A DNA stretch of 64,000 nt from Alopecurus myosuroides. Taxonomy: Eukaryota; Streptophyta; Magnoliopsida; Poales; Poaceae. The notes beneath the pieces were generated by a model. That model had not been told where the DNA came from. It did no database searches and saw only the letters and a program-made list of their open reading frames with translations. Below are positions 33,711 through 46,437 of this stretch, in pieces (the first letter of the stretch is position 1; the number at the start of each line of letters is the position of its first letter). Made by a program: the position numbers and the translations under genes. Location of the stretch: NCBI GenBank assembly GCA_028641055.1, contig CM054062.1:185565958-185629957 (forward strand), given 5' to 3'.

Positions 33711-36700
33711 TGTGACGCCCCGAGATCGGGCACTATGCAGATTTCAGCATTCCCGCCAAATCCGCATAATAACCGATTCCAGGTTGCCATTTGTGATAAC
33801 ATTACAATAGTTCACGAATAATCCACAATTACAACAGAAACAGATAGATACAAGATGACTCAAACGAGCCGGGGTTACAACTGATACATTACAAAGATCC
33901 AAATAACAGCGGAAGAAACAAACGTCCGACTACGGACAAGATCCAAATTGGACTAAGAGTCCTGAAGATAACCGAGAGCGTCCAATCCCTGCCCAGGCCA
34001 AGCCGGAGGGATTCCCAAGCTAACGTCGTCAGACTTCAAACCTGTTGACTGCAATGTTGAATATGCAGCCACGAAAAAGATTCGTGGGTCAGTACGGTTA
34101 AGTACTGGCAAGGGGGATAAAACCCATACTCACAAGTTACCGGCGTAGCCAGTCATCACAAGATACAAATACTTTAGGATCAACGGAAAAGGAGGGGTTA
34201 TTGCAAATAAGCGACAACAGGCTGCACTAACCAGCTACAGAGATTATATTACTTCCAACTATCAGAAAGGAGATAAGATCGAGTAATAGTAACCAAATGA
34301 AAGATAACTTCAAACAAACCCATCCTGGATCTCGCCCCTTATCCGAAGAAGCAATCCGAGGATAACTCACACCGTGGTATTAAAGATGAGTCAAGTTATT
34401 GTGTGAATAACCTATTACTAGTCAAGTTATTAAGCATTGGGTGAAACATGATTGATCATTATGTTTAAGTTGTCCTGAGTACTTGTTAGCCAGTACTTTC
34501 ACCAAGTAATCCATAACCGCGGAAAACACGGCTTCTCGAGAAGATTATCCCTGCAGGGTTGCACCATAGTAACCGACACTCATGAATATCCCGCCAGATG
34601 GAGTGGCCCCTCCACCAAGCGGGGCACTCAACACAATCCAACCCTTCTTCGCATCAAGCCCAAAGAACCTTGGGCGCACGGCTACTCGGGCCCAGAAGAA
34701 AATGGACCCTCATAGCACTCTAAGACCGTGTCCCCCTATATGCCGACTACGAAAGTTCCACCCGGGTACCAAGGGCTCGCAAGATCATGCATGCAGCAAA
34801 TGGAAAACCCGAACTAAATGAGGCGATTTGGACGAGATGCGAATCGGGTCAAACTGAGGGGGAGCCCATACTCCCCAAATGCGGGTAGTGCGCTCATCAT
34901 GGATCAGTAGACAAGACCCTTTTCCTATTAGGGTCGACACTAGCAGGCCTCAAAACCACAAAGGGCCTCCTGCCGGTGCCTTATCATCAAATTTATTATT
35001 AAGGGTAACATTAGCATGATTGATTGATTGATTAAACATCGAGCCCCCAGAACATAATAAAAGGAGTACGGTAGTAAACGAAGTAACCGACAACGAGCTC
35101 GAGCAAAAGCAACCCTAAGCATGCTAGATAAGAACAGGCACAAGCAATGGCTGTAGGTATGGAGATGAGGCAATATCAAGGTTAAGGGATTCATGTGATG
35201 GGTTCGTAACAGAAACAACTACCACTAAGGCTAGCAGAAAAGAATCAACGGAAGAATCGGTAACAAGTGATGAAAGGCAGCCATATGGCATGCAAGTGAG
35301 TATACTTGCCTGAGATCCCGCAAGGTAGCAGAACTTGTCGTTGCTCACATCATCTCAACGTCCTATCCGGGAAGAAGCAACGAACTAAAAGAAACACCGG
35401 ATGCAACAATTACTACTACGGCAAAAGATCCAGCATGATCAAGATATGGATGCATGACAAGGTTAATAGATGCACCAAAGTAAACTAGTGGATATGATAC
35501 ACAAGTTTAAATGGATTCCAGATGCAAAGATTGCATATGGCAAACCCATGCCTTATAGTTGAATTAATTGTTCTAACACTAAGCATCATGTGTAAGTGAG
35601 TTAGAATGATGCATGCATGATGAATAACAAGAAGATAACAATATTAAATGCAAATGGAAGGATGGTTAACAAGTTTAGAAAACATTAATAAGTTTGGAAG
35701 TTATTGTTACTTAATGATGTTGAACAAGTGGTGATTGTTTTCAGCAAGTTAAAGTGTGCAAAACAAATAACAAAGTTGATATTTGAAAAGGTTACCAAAT
35801 TTTAATTGGATTACATGTTTCACATTTTGAAATTGGACTTTGGATTAATTATTTATGAATTAAACAATATTAAACAAGTTTTAGTTGAATTAAACAAGAT
35901 TTGAATGTTTTAGGCAATTTTAATTATTCAAAACAGAAAACAAAATTTATATTTGAATAGAACATTCAAAAAGGTATGAAAAACATATTTTATTTGACTT
36001 ATTTGGACATAGTATGGATTATTTATGAATTATTACAAATGGCATTTGAATTATTTGAATTTGAATTTAAATTGCATTTTGAAAATTCAAAACAGAACGC
36101 AAATAAGTTATTTGGAAAGTTTATAAAATTTTGAACAGAAAACATATACAAAGTTTGGTTATTAGATTTACAGATTAAAAGTTATTGAATTTGTAAGTTT
36201 ATTGCTTATTCTGCCAATTTAAAAAGAGGTAGAATTTAACAGATTTGATTTTAATCGTTTGTTACCGAGCCGTTAGCTAACCACTGTCTCTGCCCCGTGG
36301 GCCTAGCCAGCGTGGCACGAGCAACAGCTTGCGTGGCAAACAGGCCCGCTGACGGGTGGGGCCGCTACACAGGGAGAAAAATCTCCAAAAAGGTGCGCTT
36401 CGGGGACTCGAACCCACGACGGCCTGCTTGCGCGTTGCGGTCTGAACCAAGTGTGCTGTGTGCGCGCGTTTGACAGTAACAAGGGCGCAGCTAGGATAAG
36501 GTTACTGAAAACGAAACTGAAACTTTCTGAAGATCAACACCTGCCGCGACCTGAACGCTGACAGAGGGAAGTTCACCGGCGACGTGCTCGCGCGGTGTGT
36601 TGCTGATGGATGCGTGCGTGAGCAGACTTGGATGCACAACAGAGAGGAGAGGGAGGGAGGAGATCTCGGTGGCTCACCAACGTCTGTCGCCGTGCAGAGG

Positions 36701-37947
36701 CTCGACGAAGACGCTCCCGTCGGCGAGGTGACAGTGGCGGGGTCGACGATGACGGCGGCATCGTCCTGGCGGCTGAGCGGGTTCCCTCCGGTGTCCAAAC
36801 GACAGGAGACGTCGCGGTGGTGCGGTTCCCGCGGTTGGCGCGGCTGAAGGAGGCCCGCAACGGCGCCGGCGTGCAAAGTTCAGAAAAGGGGCGTCTCGGT
36901 GGCCGGCGGCGATGTCGACCACGGCAGCGTCGACTCCGCACGTCTCCGAGGATGCTGCGGTGTGCGAAAGGAAGAGTTCAAGGAGGCGGGGTGATTCCGG
37001 TGATCAGGTGGGTGGATGGCGTGTTGTGGCGGTGGCGGCGATCGGAGTTCAGAGGAGATCCTCTCCGGTGAGTTTCAGAGAGAGTGTAACGCGACAGAGA
37101 GGAGGGAAACTGCGGCGATCGCGATGGAGGCGGAAACCTGGGGCCTAGGGTTAGCTCCTAGGGTTCAGGGCTTGCTATATAGCGGCCGCGGCGCTCTCCT
37201 GGCCGTCTGCGCGGCCGTACGGCGACGTGGAGGCCGTGGATGAGCTGCCGTACGCGGAGGGGACGGTGACGTCATGTTTCGAACCGGTAAGTGGATGCTG
37301 GGCTGGCTGCGCGCGCTGTAGGGGCTAGGTGGGCTGGGCCAGGCGGTAGTTAGGTGCTGCGCGCGTTAGATAGTTAGTTGTTTATTTTATTTCTTTCTGT
37401 TTTATTTTTTTGTAGTTTTGCTTTTGGGAGAAAAGGCTAGGTTTTAAGTTAATAAAAATTACAGAAAAATTAGGTTAGGCTAGTTAGGAATTTAGAAACC
37501 ATATTCCAAGATTTGATTGCAAAATTTTGATATTTAAAATAAAGTTTGTAGTTGAAACCAATTTAGAGGATTTTCAATATTAATAAACCATTATAAAGAC
37601 ATGCTTTTAAATAGGGTTACCCCTAAGATTTAATTTGATTGAAAAATAGTTATTTGAATTAAACCCAACAAGTTGAAGAAAGATTTGGTTTGAATTTTTG
37701 AGTTAGTCATTAGGGTTTGTTAACAACAGGGACAAGTTTATTTAGCAGGCAATTTGTTTAAAACAATTTTCAAACTAATGAAAACAAATGGGGGGGGGTT
37801 TAGTTTGCAGGTTTGAAATTGCAAAATCTTTGAGCAAGGGTGAAAGTTTAAATTGTTTTGAAAATTTCAGTTGTGATGCAAACATGGTGCAATGCAATGT
37901 GATGCATATGATGCAAGCAAACAACAGGTAACACCCTAGGTGTTACA
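33711..37947 (-). repeat. C LTR copy 3 (5' LTR)
   Basis: This is the right, sense-5' LTR and ends at the TSD. Private changes include ttcaccggcg near 36574, gcggcatcg near 36757 and acggcagcg near 36922. The G run is nine long (37790-37798). Confidence 0.9.
36399..36458 (-). other. tRNA-like segment in C LTR 3
   Basis: This matches the segment in LTR 2, with the B box GGTTCGAGTCC intact and an A-box-like GCACACTTGG at the usual distance on the minus strand. Confidence 0.6.
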
Positions 37948-40150
37948 GACCCCAAACACCAATTTTTGCCAATGTGGGTAACGCTGCTTCGCTTCCGATA
38001 ACACCTCGCTGACATAATAAACCGGCCTCTGGACCGGGTAACCTTTCCCATCCTCTTTGCGTTCCACGACAACTACTGCGCTGACGGCTCGGGGACCGGC
38101 TGCCACGTATAATAACATAGGCTCTTTAGGACACGGCGCCGCTAGTACTGGTGCTTCAGATAACTGCTTCTTTAGTGCTTCAAACGCCTCATCTGCCTCC
38201 TGATCCCATACGAACTTATCTGATTTCCGCAAAAGCCGGTACAAGGGTATTGCCTTTTCTCCAAGCCTGGATATGAACCGGCTCAAGGCTGCTACGCAGC
38301 CCGTGAGCTTTTGAACGTGCTTCAAATTTTCCGGTTTCTTCAAACTCTGGATGGCCTTGATTTTATCCGGGTTTGCCTCGATTCCTCTCTCGGAGACTAT
38401 AAAGCCGAGTAACTTCCCGGCCGGAACTCCGAATACACACTTCGTTGGGTTAAGCTTCATCTGATACCTTCTCAAGTTTTTAAACGTTTCCTTTAAATCA
38501 TCAATAAATGTCTCTGCCTTCCGGGTCTTAATAACCACATCATCCACATACGCGTGCACGTTGCGCCCAATTTGATCCTCGAAGCACTTCTGAATACACC
38601 GCTGGTAAGTTGCGCCCGCGTTTTTCAATCCAAACGTCATGGTTTTGTAGCAGAAGGCCCCAAAAGGGGTTATGAATGACGTTTTCTCCCAATCCTCCCT
38701 CTTGAGTTTAATCTGGTGGTACCCCGAATATGCGTCCAAGAAACATAGCAAGTCGCTTCTGGCTACCGCGTCTATGATTTGGTCTATCCTTGGCAGCGCG
38801 AACGGATCCTTTGGACAATGCTTGTTGAGGTTCGTGAAATCGATGCACATCCTCCATTCATTTGTCTTTTTCATCACAAGAACCGGATTTGCTAACCAGT
38901 CGGGGTGAAATACTTCCATGATAAAGCCTGCGGTTAATAGTCGCGCGATTTCCTCACCTATAGCTCTTCTCCTTTCCTCATTCATTTTTCTCAAACCTTG
39001 CTTCACAGGCCTGGCCCTGGGATCCACATGCAAACTGTGCTCTGCCAACTCGGTGGGGATACCCGGCATGTCGCTGGGTGTCCAGGCAAACACATCCGCA
39101 TTTGAGCGTATGAACTCCACTAGAGCCTTTTCTTGCGCGCTTTCCAAATTGGACCCTATAGTGAACTGCTTGGTGGGGTCTCCTTCCACAAAATCTACTT
39201 TCTTGGTGTCTTGAGCCGCCTTAAATTTTACTCTTTCGTCCTCAGAATCTGGTCTTCTCAATGCTGTGCCATCATCCGGATCCACCTGAGACCGGTAATA
39301 TTTAAGTTCTTCCTTTCTGCAGGCTTGTTCAGCCATTACCGAATCTCCCTCATCGCATTCTGCTGCTATATCCCGGTTTCCATGGATAGTGATGGTCTGC
39401 TTGGGGCCTGGAATCTTTAACTGCAAATATACATAGCACGGCCTAGCCATGAACTTAGCATAAGCCGGCCTTCCGAACAATGCGTGGTAAGGACTGTGCA
39501 ACCCGACCACCTCAAACGTGAGCCATTCCACCCGATAGTTATCTACCGACTCTCCGAAGGCTACTTCCAATGTAATTTTTCCTTCGGGGCGCGCCGAATG
39601 ACCCGGCACGATTCCATGAAAAACTGTCGAACTTTTCTGTAGCTGAGATTCTTTGAGGTTCATGCGCAAGAAGGTTTCCCAATATAGGATGTTGATGCTG
39701 CTCCCTCCGTCCATCAATACCTTTCTCAATTCATAACCATTGACCTGTGGCGAGACTACTAATGCCAGGGTTCCGGGGCGCTCTATTCCTTCCGGATGAT
39801 CCCTCCTGCTCCACGTTACCTCTTGCTCTGCCCATCTCAAGTATCCCGGAGTGGCCGAGGAAACTGAATTCACTGTCTGTTTTAACGCCTTTTTGTCCCT
39901 GTTGGAAGTCCCTGTAACATGCACATGATATTGTCCTTTTAAATTGAGCGTACGTACCATACCGATGAAGATACTGATTTGGCCAATCGACACCGTGGAT
40001 CCGGATTCGAGGTGATCCGACTCCAACTCCCACCCGGAATTGTCCACTATCCTTTTTCCTTCGTCATTGGAGTAGATCTCGCCGACGACAAAGTTCTTCA
40101 TGTTCTTCCGAGCTTCTCCCGTGATGTAAACACCTTTGGACGCAGGCCAC
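37948..40150 (-). CDS. Protease and RT of element B pol, interrupted by C
   Basis: An open frame runs on the minus strand from the 5' LTR edge to the C insertion. After about 150 residues of leader-like and linker sequence come the protease (VLMDGGSSINILYWETF, ALFGRPAYAKFMA), RT (MCIDFTNLNKHCPKD, ITPFGAFCY, and YVDD at 38539-38550), and the Ty3 RNase H start (LLYVAAGPRAVSAVV, RYPHWQKL). It joins 24232 in frame. The formal open frame reaches 40275 inside the LTR, and the true start is not clear. There is no gag at all: protease begins within about 600 bp of the primer-binding site, where Tat elements normally have over 1.5 kb of gag. So B was a pol-bearing element relying on Gag from elsewhere. 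Confidence 0.85.
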
Positions 40151-40165
40151 ACGGTGGGCGCCAAC
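40151..40165 (-). other. Primer-binding site of element B
   Basis: On the minus strand GTTGGCGCCCACCGT follows the LTR end (..CCACGACA) directly. A TTGGCGCC start is usual in Tat-type elements. Element A has the matching ttggcgcc at 59037-59044. Confidence 0.75.
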
Positions 40166-41439
40166 TGTCGTGGGATAATCACGGCAGATGTTACCGGGGG
40201 TAACTGATCTTGGGGCAAGTCGACACAGGTATTCGGGAGAGGGTTTAGCTCGAAGGAAGACATGGCGGAAAGCAATCTAAGAACCGGAAAATAACTCGCC
40301 GGATCTCAATATGAATTATGCTGGATACTCGATAACAGGTGTTACAACTATGACTTGAATCTCTGGCAAACTAAACCTAGGGGCCGGTTTATAAAGCACC
40401 CGTACACCCCTAACTTGCCCTTCAAGGCACATCTTGAGTCCTACTCGAACTCCACATACAAACCCTAACTTCCCTTACCGCAGCCCACAATCCGGGTTAC
40501 GAATCTTACAAGCCTTTGGGCCTTCCGGTAATCTCTTTACCCCTAGCCGGATATCGCTCAGCACACCTCGGGCCGGATTATATCTTGAAGTGGGCCTACC
40601 GGGTTACTATCCCCCCATCAGTAGTCCCCAGGATAGCGCGGGTTTCACGGATTCATCCTTGAAGCGCTCGCTATTCCCTGAAAAAGATACGAAACACCCA
40701 AGTTCATGGGGACCGAGTTAAATTGCTTCGACAGATGGCTAGGCACAGCTCCATTCGTTCGAAGTTGCTACACGAGTACTCGGGTCACATCACGGACTCC
40801 CTCCTCTACTCCACCAAGAACTTCCCTGCTGGCAACACCAACAAGACCATCAAGGGTTTCCTGATGGAGAGGCTAGATGTTATAAAGAACGCTACCGGGC
40901 TACCCCCGTTTACTCGGGAGAATCCCGCTCCAGCAGTAAGACCTGACCCCCTTTTTCTTGTTTCAGCACTTTTATCCGCTATAGTCTCTAACCACTACTT
41001 GCATTTACTTGTTCACAGGCTGACGATCCCTTCTGGAAGGTCGAGAACTCTCCGCCCTCCCAAGACCCCGAAGGGGAAAACGAGTCCATTGATGACGACG
41101 AGGGTACTCTTTCATAACCTTTATATCTGCCTTTCATCTGTGCCACCTTTCTTACCACTCGTCCTTTCTTATCTGATACTTACTCGGCTTTCAGGGTCAG
41201 AGGACGAAGAGGAGGAAGAAGAAAATGACCCGGAAGCCACCGAGTCTGACCAAGAACCCCCAGTTGGAAACAAAAGGAAAGCTAGAGGGGTAGTTGAAAA
41301 GGTTCCCTTCTCTTCCATGTCTTGTGCGCCTTACTCCTTTGCCACTATGCGTGAACTTAATGTGCGATTATCACATTCACCCTTCTTGAAGGACCCTCTC
41401 CCGACTAAACGTAGGGTGACCCGGAGTTCTCCGGGGGAT
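40166..41439 (-). mobile_element. 5' LTR of element B, truncated
   Basis: These 1274 bases are a gap-free copy of 18090-19363 and stop abruptly at CTCCGGGGGAT, not at a CA end. Next to it, at 41440, is the protease of element A. The outer part of this LTR and roughly 300 bp of A were thus removed by one deletion. Because the two LTRs are nearly identical, B inserted recently relative to A. Confidence 0.9.
40735..41439 (+). pseudogene. Second, truncated copy of the antisense gene
   Basis: This repeats exons 1 (40735-40935), 2 (41019-41103) and the first part of exon 3 (41195 on) of the gene at 18659-21115, with the same splice sites. It is cut off at 41439 and lacks the coiled coil and C-terminal domain. 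It proves that the start of the antisense gene is LTR sequence. Confidence 0.8.
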
Positions 41440-41558
41440 TTCCTTTAGTGTTTCTATATAGATGATGTTGATCCACTTCCTCCGTCCATGAACACTCGAT
41501 TCAGATCATAGCCTCCAATTTGTGCTTCGAGTACCAGCGTTGCGTTTCCTGGGAAGGG
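41440..41558 (-). pseudogene. Protease fragment of element A
   Basis: On the minus strand this encodes PFPGNATLVLEAQIGG, YDLNRVFMDGGSG, then with a one-base shift INIIYIETLKE. The DGGSG box is the Tat form of the aspartic protease site. Its 5' side joins 56403 (a FSRADHLYRVP end) when element D is taken out, and its 3' side is cut by the truncated LTR of element B. Confidence 0.85.
41554..41558. repeat. TSD AAGGG, left of D
   Basis: AAGGG precedes the TGTAACATCC start of element D and recurs at 56398-56402 right after its GTGCGACA end. Removing D and one copy restores the protease frame of element A. Confidence 0.95.
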
Positions 41559-44500
41559 TGTAACATCCCAAGTATGAAATATCCCTTAGGATGTTTGATT
41601 TCTTGTTTTAATTCAATTATTGCATCATGTCATCATGTTTAATTATTTGTTTGCATTGTTTACTATTTGTTTGCATCTGTTTTATCTTGTTTTCATAATG
41701 AAACTCAAACAAATTCAAATGGTTATTTCATACTTGCTCTGTTACAACATTTGAAATAAAAATCACAAATAAAAACAACCCATTTGTTGTCATATTTTTC
41801 AATATTGATCAACTAAGAAGATGGTGCTTTTATTCCAATTAATTATTTTCCAAATTGGTTTCAAATTCAAAGCAAATCATCAAACAGCACCTCATTTGGA
41901 AATTATGAAAATCTCCAAACCAATCAACTCACTTTAATCACATTAACCATAGGGTTCACCCTATTAAAACCTTGTTTTCAATAATGTTACTTAATATTCA
42001 AAAATCACTCAAATTTGGTTTATTTTCCAAACAGCAGTTATTTTCAAACTTTTTGAAAACAAATCTTGGAAATTGTTTTCTTTTAACCTAATAAGCTTAA
42101 CCTAATTTTTCTAATATTTTTACTAACCTACAAACCATCCTTTTCTTCCAATTTGTTTTTCTGCAAAAAAAAAATATAAAACAGAAAAAGAAAAAGAAAA
42201 AAAGGAAACGCGCGCGGCAGCTAGCCTAGCACCGCCCAGCCCAACCCACCTAAGCCTACCTAGCGCGCGGCCCAGCCCACTAACGCGCGTACCGCTTCGA
42301 TTAAAACAGCCGCCGTCGTCGTCCCCCCGTACGGCTCGAATCGCAGCGGTGCCACCGCGACAGCGCTGCGCAGCCGACGGCATCCCCTCGACGTCCGCGC
42401 CTACAAATAGCCCTTCGGACCGCGCGCCGCCAAACCCTAATCCCTAGGCCTCCTGTCCCCCTCTTTTCCGCCGCCGTCTTCCTCACCACGATCGCATCTG
42501 CCACCTCTCTGAATCCCCACCGGCGAGAAGCCCTCTGAACCTCCGACCACCGCGACCACCATGATCCACCTCCACCTCACCTAGCCTCGGGAACCAACTC
42601 GCCACCACCTCCTCTTTCTTTTCGACACCCTAGCTAGCACGGAGGCCCACGGTTTCGTCGCCGCCATCAACGACATCGTCGCCGGCCTCGCCACCCCGAG
42701 CACCTGCGTCCACGACGAACGCCGGTGAGCGCGCCACCGTTTCCCTCCTCCCTCTCTGCTGTTCGCAATCGCCACCGCACCGTGCACGTCCACCAGATCT
42801 CATCGCAACACACGCGCATGCGAGCACGAGCCGGTGATCGCCGCCGTTGAACCTCTGTCAGGTCGCGGAAGCACGCGGTCGTCAGTAAAAATTCAGTTAG
42901 CGCCTGGTTCGAAAGGTTATCCTCACTGCCGCGCTTCCTCTGTCAAAACTGAAGCCGTATCGCAGTGGTTGCACTGCCCCGTTCGTTTGCCCGCGGTGCA
43001 CGGTTCGAACCTTGGCAACGTTGAATAAAGCCAACCTTTTTTTGCGCCCGTGCCTGACAGCCTATCCCCACCCGTCAGCGTCCCTAGCCGCCACGCACGC
43101 GCGTGCCTGCCACGCTGGCCTCAGGCCCACGCTGCAGTGGCGCTGGCTAGGTCCCAGTGCGTGTAAAATGTTTTAACAGTTTCTGTTTTCAATCCAGGTC
43201 CAAATAAAATTGCAGATGGGTCCCTGGAATTATTTTGGCAATAAAATTAGTTTTATAACTCCAATAAATAAAAATAAAATATACACACTAATCTAAATTT
43301 AATTGTCTACCCATTGGTATCATTTGTTTCCTGTTTTGAATTTTCAAAAATGCAATTCAAATTTGGATTTGAATAATTCAAATGCAATTTGCTAAATTCA
43401 ATAACTAATTCATTATTAATCCAATAAATGCAAATAAAATATGTTTTCCATGCTATTTCAAATAAGCTTTTCAAATATAAATTTTGTTTCATGGTTTGAA
43501 TAATTTAAATTGCCTAAATAATTTAATCCTTGTTTAATTCAATTAAATTTGATAAAATCATATCTTGCTCAAAATAAAATATTTTTGAACATGCAAAATA
43601 TGTTTTCAAACCATCAAGGTGTGAACTTTTCAAATGTGAATTTGAATTTATGTTTTGAACAAATAAAATTCAAATAAAATTCCAACTTGTTTTAAATTCA
43701 ATTAAAACTTGTTTAATATTGTTTAAGTCATAATAAATTCATACCAACTCCTATTTCAAAATTTGAAACATGTAATCCAACTAAAATTTGATGTTCTTTT
43801 CAAATATAAATTTTGTTAATTGTTTTGCACCCTTTAACTTGATGAAAACAACAATTGTTTGTGTGACATCTTTAAGTAACCAAAATTTCCAACTTAATAA
43901 ATAATTTTCCAAACTTGTTTTATTCTTTTACCACTTGCATCTATTGTTGTTATTTTGTTATTATCATCATGCATGCATCATGCTAACAACTTTCACATGG
44001 TAATAAATTGTAGATCATTTGTTTCCACTTAAGTCATGGATCTTTTCCATATGCAATCCAATTGCATATGGAACCATTTAAATTGTGTTACCATGTCACT
44101 TAGTTTATTTTGATGCAACCATTAACTTGTCATGCATCATCTTTGATTGTGCATTGTGCCATGATAATGATTGTTTATATTTCTGTCTTGTTTGTTTTCT
44201 TCTTCTCGAATAGACGACGACGTTGAGACAGACGATCTTTACAGCACCCCTTCTGAGGATCTAGCTCAGTACCCGGCTGCTGAGTTTGCAGGCAAGTTAT
44301 CACTCACATGAACCACTGTGTTCCTTTCAACCCTGGTTACCGATACTTTCCGTTGTCTATTTCTGCTAGCCTTAGTGGTAGTTGTTTCTGTTACGAACCT
44401 ATCACATGAGTCCCTTAACCCTGATATTGCCTCACCACCCCTCCTACAACCCAATTGTTTGAGCCAGTGTCCTACTAGCATGCTTAGGTTGTTTTGCTCG

Positions 44501-46059
44501 AGTCTGTTACCCGTTACTTTCTGTTACTATTTTTATTATGTTCCGGGGGCTCAATGTTTAATCAATCAATCAATCATGCTAATGGTATTGTTAAAATAAT
44601 AATTTGATGATAAGGCACCGGCAGGAGGCCCTGTGTGGTTTTGAGGCCTGCTAGTGTCGACCCTAATAGGAAAAAGGGTCTTGTCTACTGATCCATGATG
44701 AGCGCACTACCCGCATGTGGGAAGCGAGTATGGGCGCCCCCCTCAATTTGATTCGATTCGCATCTCGTCCAAATCATCTCATTTAGTTCGTGTTTTCCAT
44801 TTGCCGCATGCATGTTTTTGCGAGCCCAGCGCAGGGTGGAACTTTTGTAGTCGGCATATAGGGGGACACGTTCTTAGAGTGCTATGAGGGTCCATTTTCT
44901 TCTGGGCTCGATTAGCCGTGCGCCCAAGGTGCTTTGGGCTTGATGCGAAGAAGAGTTGAGTTGTGTTGAGTGCCCCGCTTGGTGGGAGGCATCCCATCTG
45001 GCGGGTTATTCATACGTGTACGGCCAAATTGGTGCAACCCTGCAGGGATAATCTTCTCGAGAAGCCCAGTTTTCCGCGGTTATGGTTAACTTGGTGAAAG
45101 TACTGGCTAACAAGTACTCAGGACAACTTAAACCTAATGATTCACAATCTCACACCCAATGATTAACAACTTGACTAGTAATAGGATTATTGACACAATA
45201 ATCTGAGCCATCATTAATCCAACTGTGTGAGTTATCCTCGGATCGCTTCTTTGGATAAGGGGCGAGATTCAGGATGGGTTTGTTTGAAGTTATCTTTCAG
45301 TTGGTTACAATACTCGATCTTATCTCCTTTCTGTTAGCCGGAAGTGATAGAATCTCTGTAGTTGGTTAGCGCAGCCAGTTGCAGCATCTTTTATATCCCC
45401 TTTCTTCCGTTGAACCCAAGGCATCTGTGCTTGGTGTTGGCGGGCTACACTTTGGTGAACTGTGAGTCTTGCTTGCCAGTACGTCTATGTACTGACCCCT
45501 TTGGGGCTGTGGTTTCCGCAGACTACGCTTACGAGGATCCAGGTGACGGCTACTACGTGGAGTTTGACGAGGCTGCTGACGAGTAGTTAGCGGACCCGGG
45601 CAGGATCCGAGACATCGTGGATGGGCTCCGTCTTTATTTCAGTTTCCGGCTTCTTAAGCCTATTTGGATTTGTCTGTACTCAGACCCTTTGAATGCTTCC
45701 GCTGAGATGTAATGATGTTATGTTGGGACATGTGTCCTCTGGATGATTGTATTTGCTATCTCTGCCCTAGTGAGGGCCATTTGCAACTTATTTCAATCTT
45801 TTGTGTCTTAGAGATATGTTGTGTTATCATCTTGTTCAAAGCCGTTGACGTACCATGTGTGTATGGTATGAAGTACGTCAATGGTAGTGTCCTGATTTCT
45901 ACGGGATAGTTTACATCGACGGTGAACGGTAACGATTGGTTGTCACACATAAGTGTTGGCCTACTCGTAAGAGGACGCGGGTGCCGGTAAGCCCCGTAAT
46001 CCAATCAAAATACTGTTCAGTTCGCACGGTGAGTATCCTCTAGAAGTCCGGGTGCGACA
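41559..46059 (+). repeat. 5' LTR of element D
   Basis: A 4501-bp LTR from TGTAACATCCC to GGTGCGACA. It has AT-rich parts (41560-42120 and 43180-44200), a GC-rich middle (42200-43150) with ctacaaatag near 42401 as a possible TATA element, and a tail of conserved blocks shared with C and E. Frames such as 45362-45586 occur unchanged in both LTRs and are not linked to a known protein. Confidence 0.92.
42954..43016 (+). other. tRNA-like segment in the D 5' LTR
   Basis: TATCGCAGTGG resembles an A box and GGTTCGAACCT, about 40 bases on, is near the B-box consensus. The pair lies just downstream of the GC-rich part in plus orientation, the same sense as the element. No full cloverleaf is evident. 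Confidence 0.5.
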
Positions 46060-46061
46060 AA

Positions 46062-46073
46062 TGGTATCAGAGC
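46062..46073 (+). other. Primer-binding site of element D
   Basis: TGGTATCAGAGC two bases after the LTR end matches the 3' end of initiator methionine tRNA, the usual primer of chromoviruses and Copia elements in plants. The same 12 bases, reversed, flank the 5' LTRs of C and E. Confidence 0.95.
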
Positions 46074-46437
46074 CTGTCTGCCTGTAGGATCCCTTTTTAC
46101 TGGTCGCAGTTGAGTCTAGAAACTATTTTGTAGCTATATAAGAAAAATTAAACGTGAGAGTAGGAATTCTGCCATTTTTCTTCTTTCCCCACCCACCCAC
46201 CCTTTTCTGGTAAGGAAGTGCAACGTTGTTTTCTCTCTTCTCACCTAAACTTTCAAGTTAGAATTTCACGTGTTTTGGGTTCTCCGTAGTACCTCAGGAG
46301 TTTTTGGTCTCGTGTTTCCCGATGTTGTTTCAATATCCTGTTCTTTTCAACATCCTTTTCGTCCGTTGAACCTTGTTGTTGCTTTCCACATTAGTTCTCT
46401 ACCGGCGTCTAATCAAAACTTCCCCGATCATCTGCAG

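Larger units (their letters stand above)
24233..37947 (-). mobile_element. Array C: LTR-int-LTR-int-LTR
   Basis: A 13.7-kb block in B pol with one TSD pair holds three LTRs (24233-28466, 28968-33209, 33711-37947; 4234, 4242 and 4237 bp) separated by two internal regions of 501 bp. Each LTR starts TGTGACGCCCCGAG and ends GGTGTTACA. The primer-binding site complements gctctgatacca at 28954-28965 and 33697-33708 show minus-strand orientation. The LTR ends, primer site and inner blocks relate C to D and E, but C has no gag or pol. The units are almost identical, so the array is young. Such arrays can form by unequal recombination between LTRs of two copies. A non-autonomous element of this shape needs proteins from a relative such as D. 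Confidence 0.92.

Noticed and set aside
37948..40150. Endogenous pararetrovirus, because of RT and protease
   Set aside because: Integrase, LTRs, primer site and Tat-type double RNase H are present, and no coat or movement protein is seen.
45362..45586. 74-codon ORF conserved in both D LTRs, with its counterpart at 55700-55924
   Set aside because: Identity is explained by LTR homology. E has a decayed counterpart, and no start context or domain is seen.
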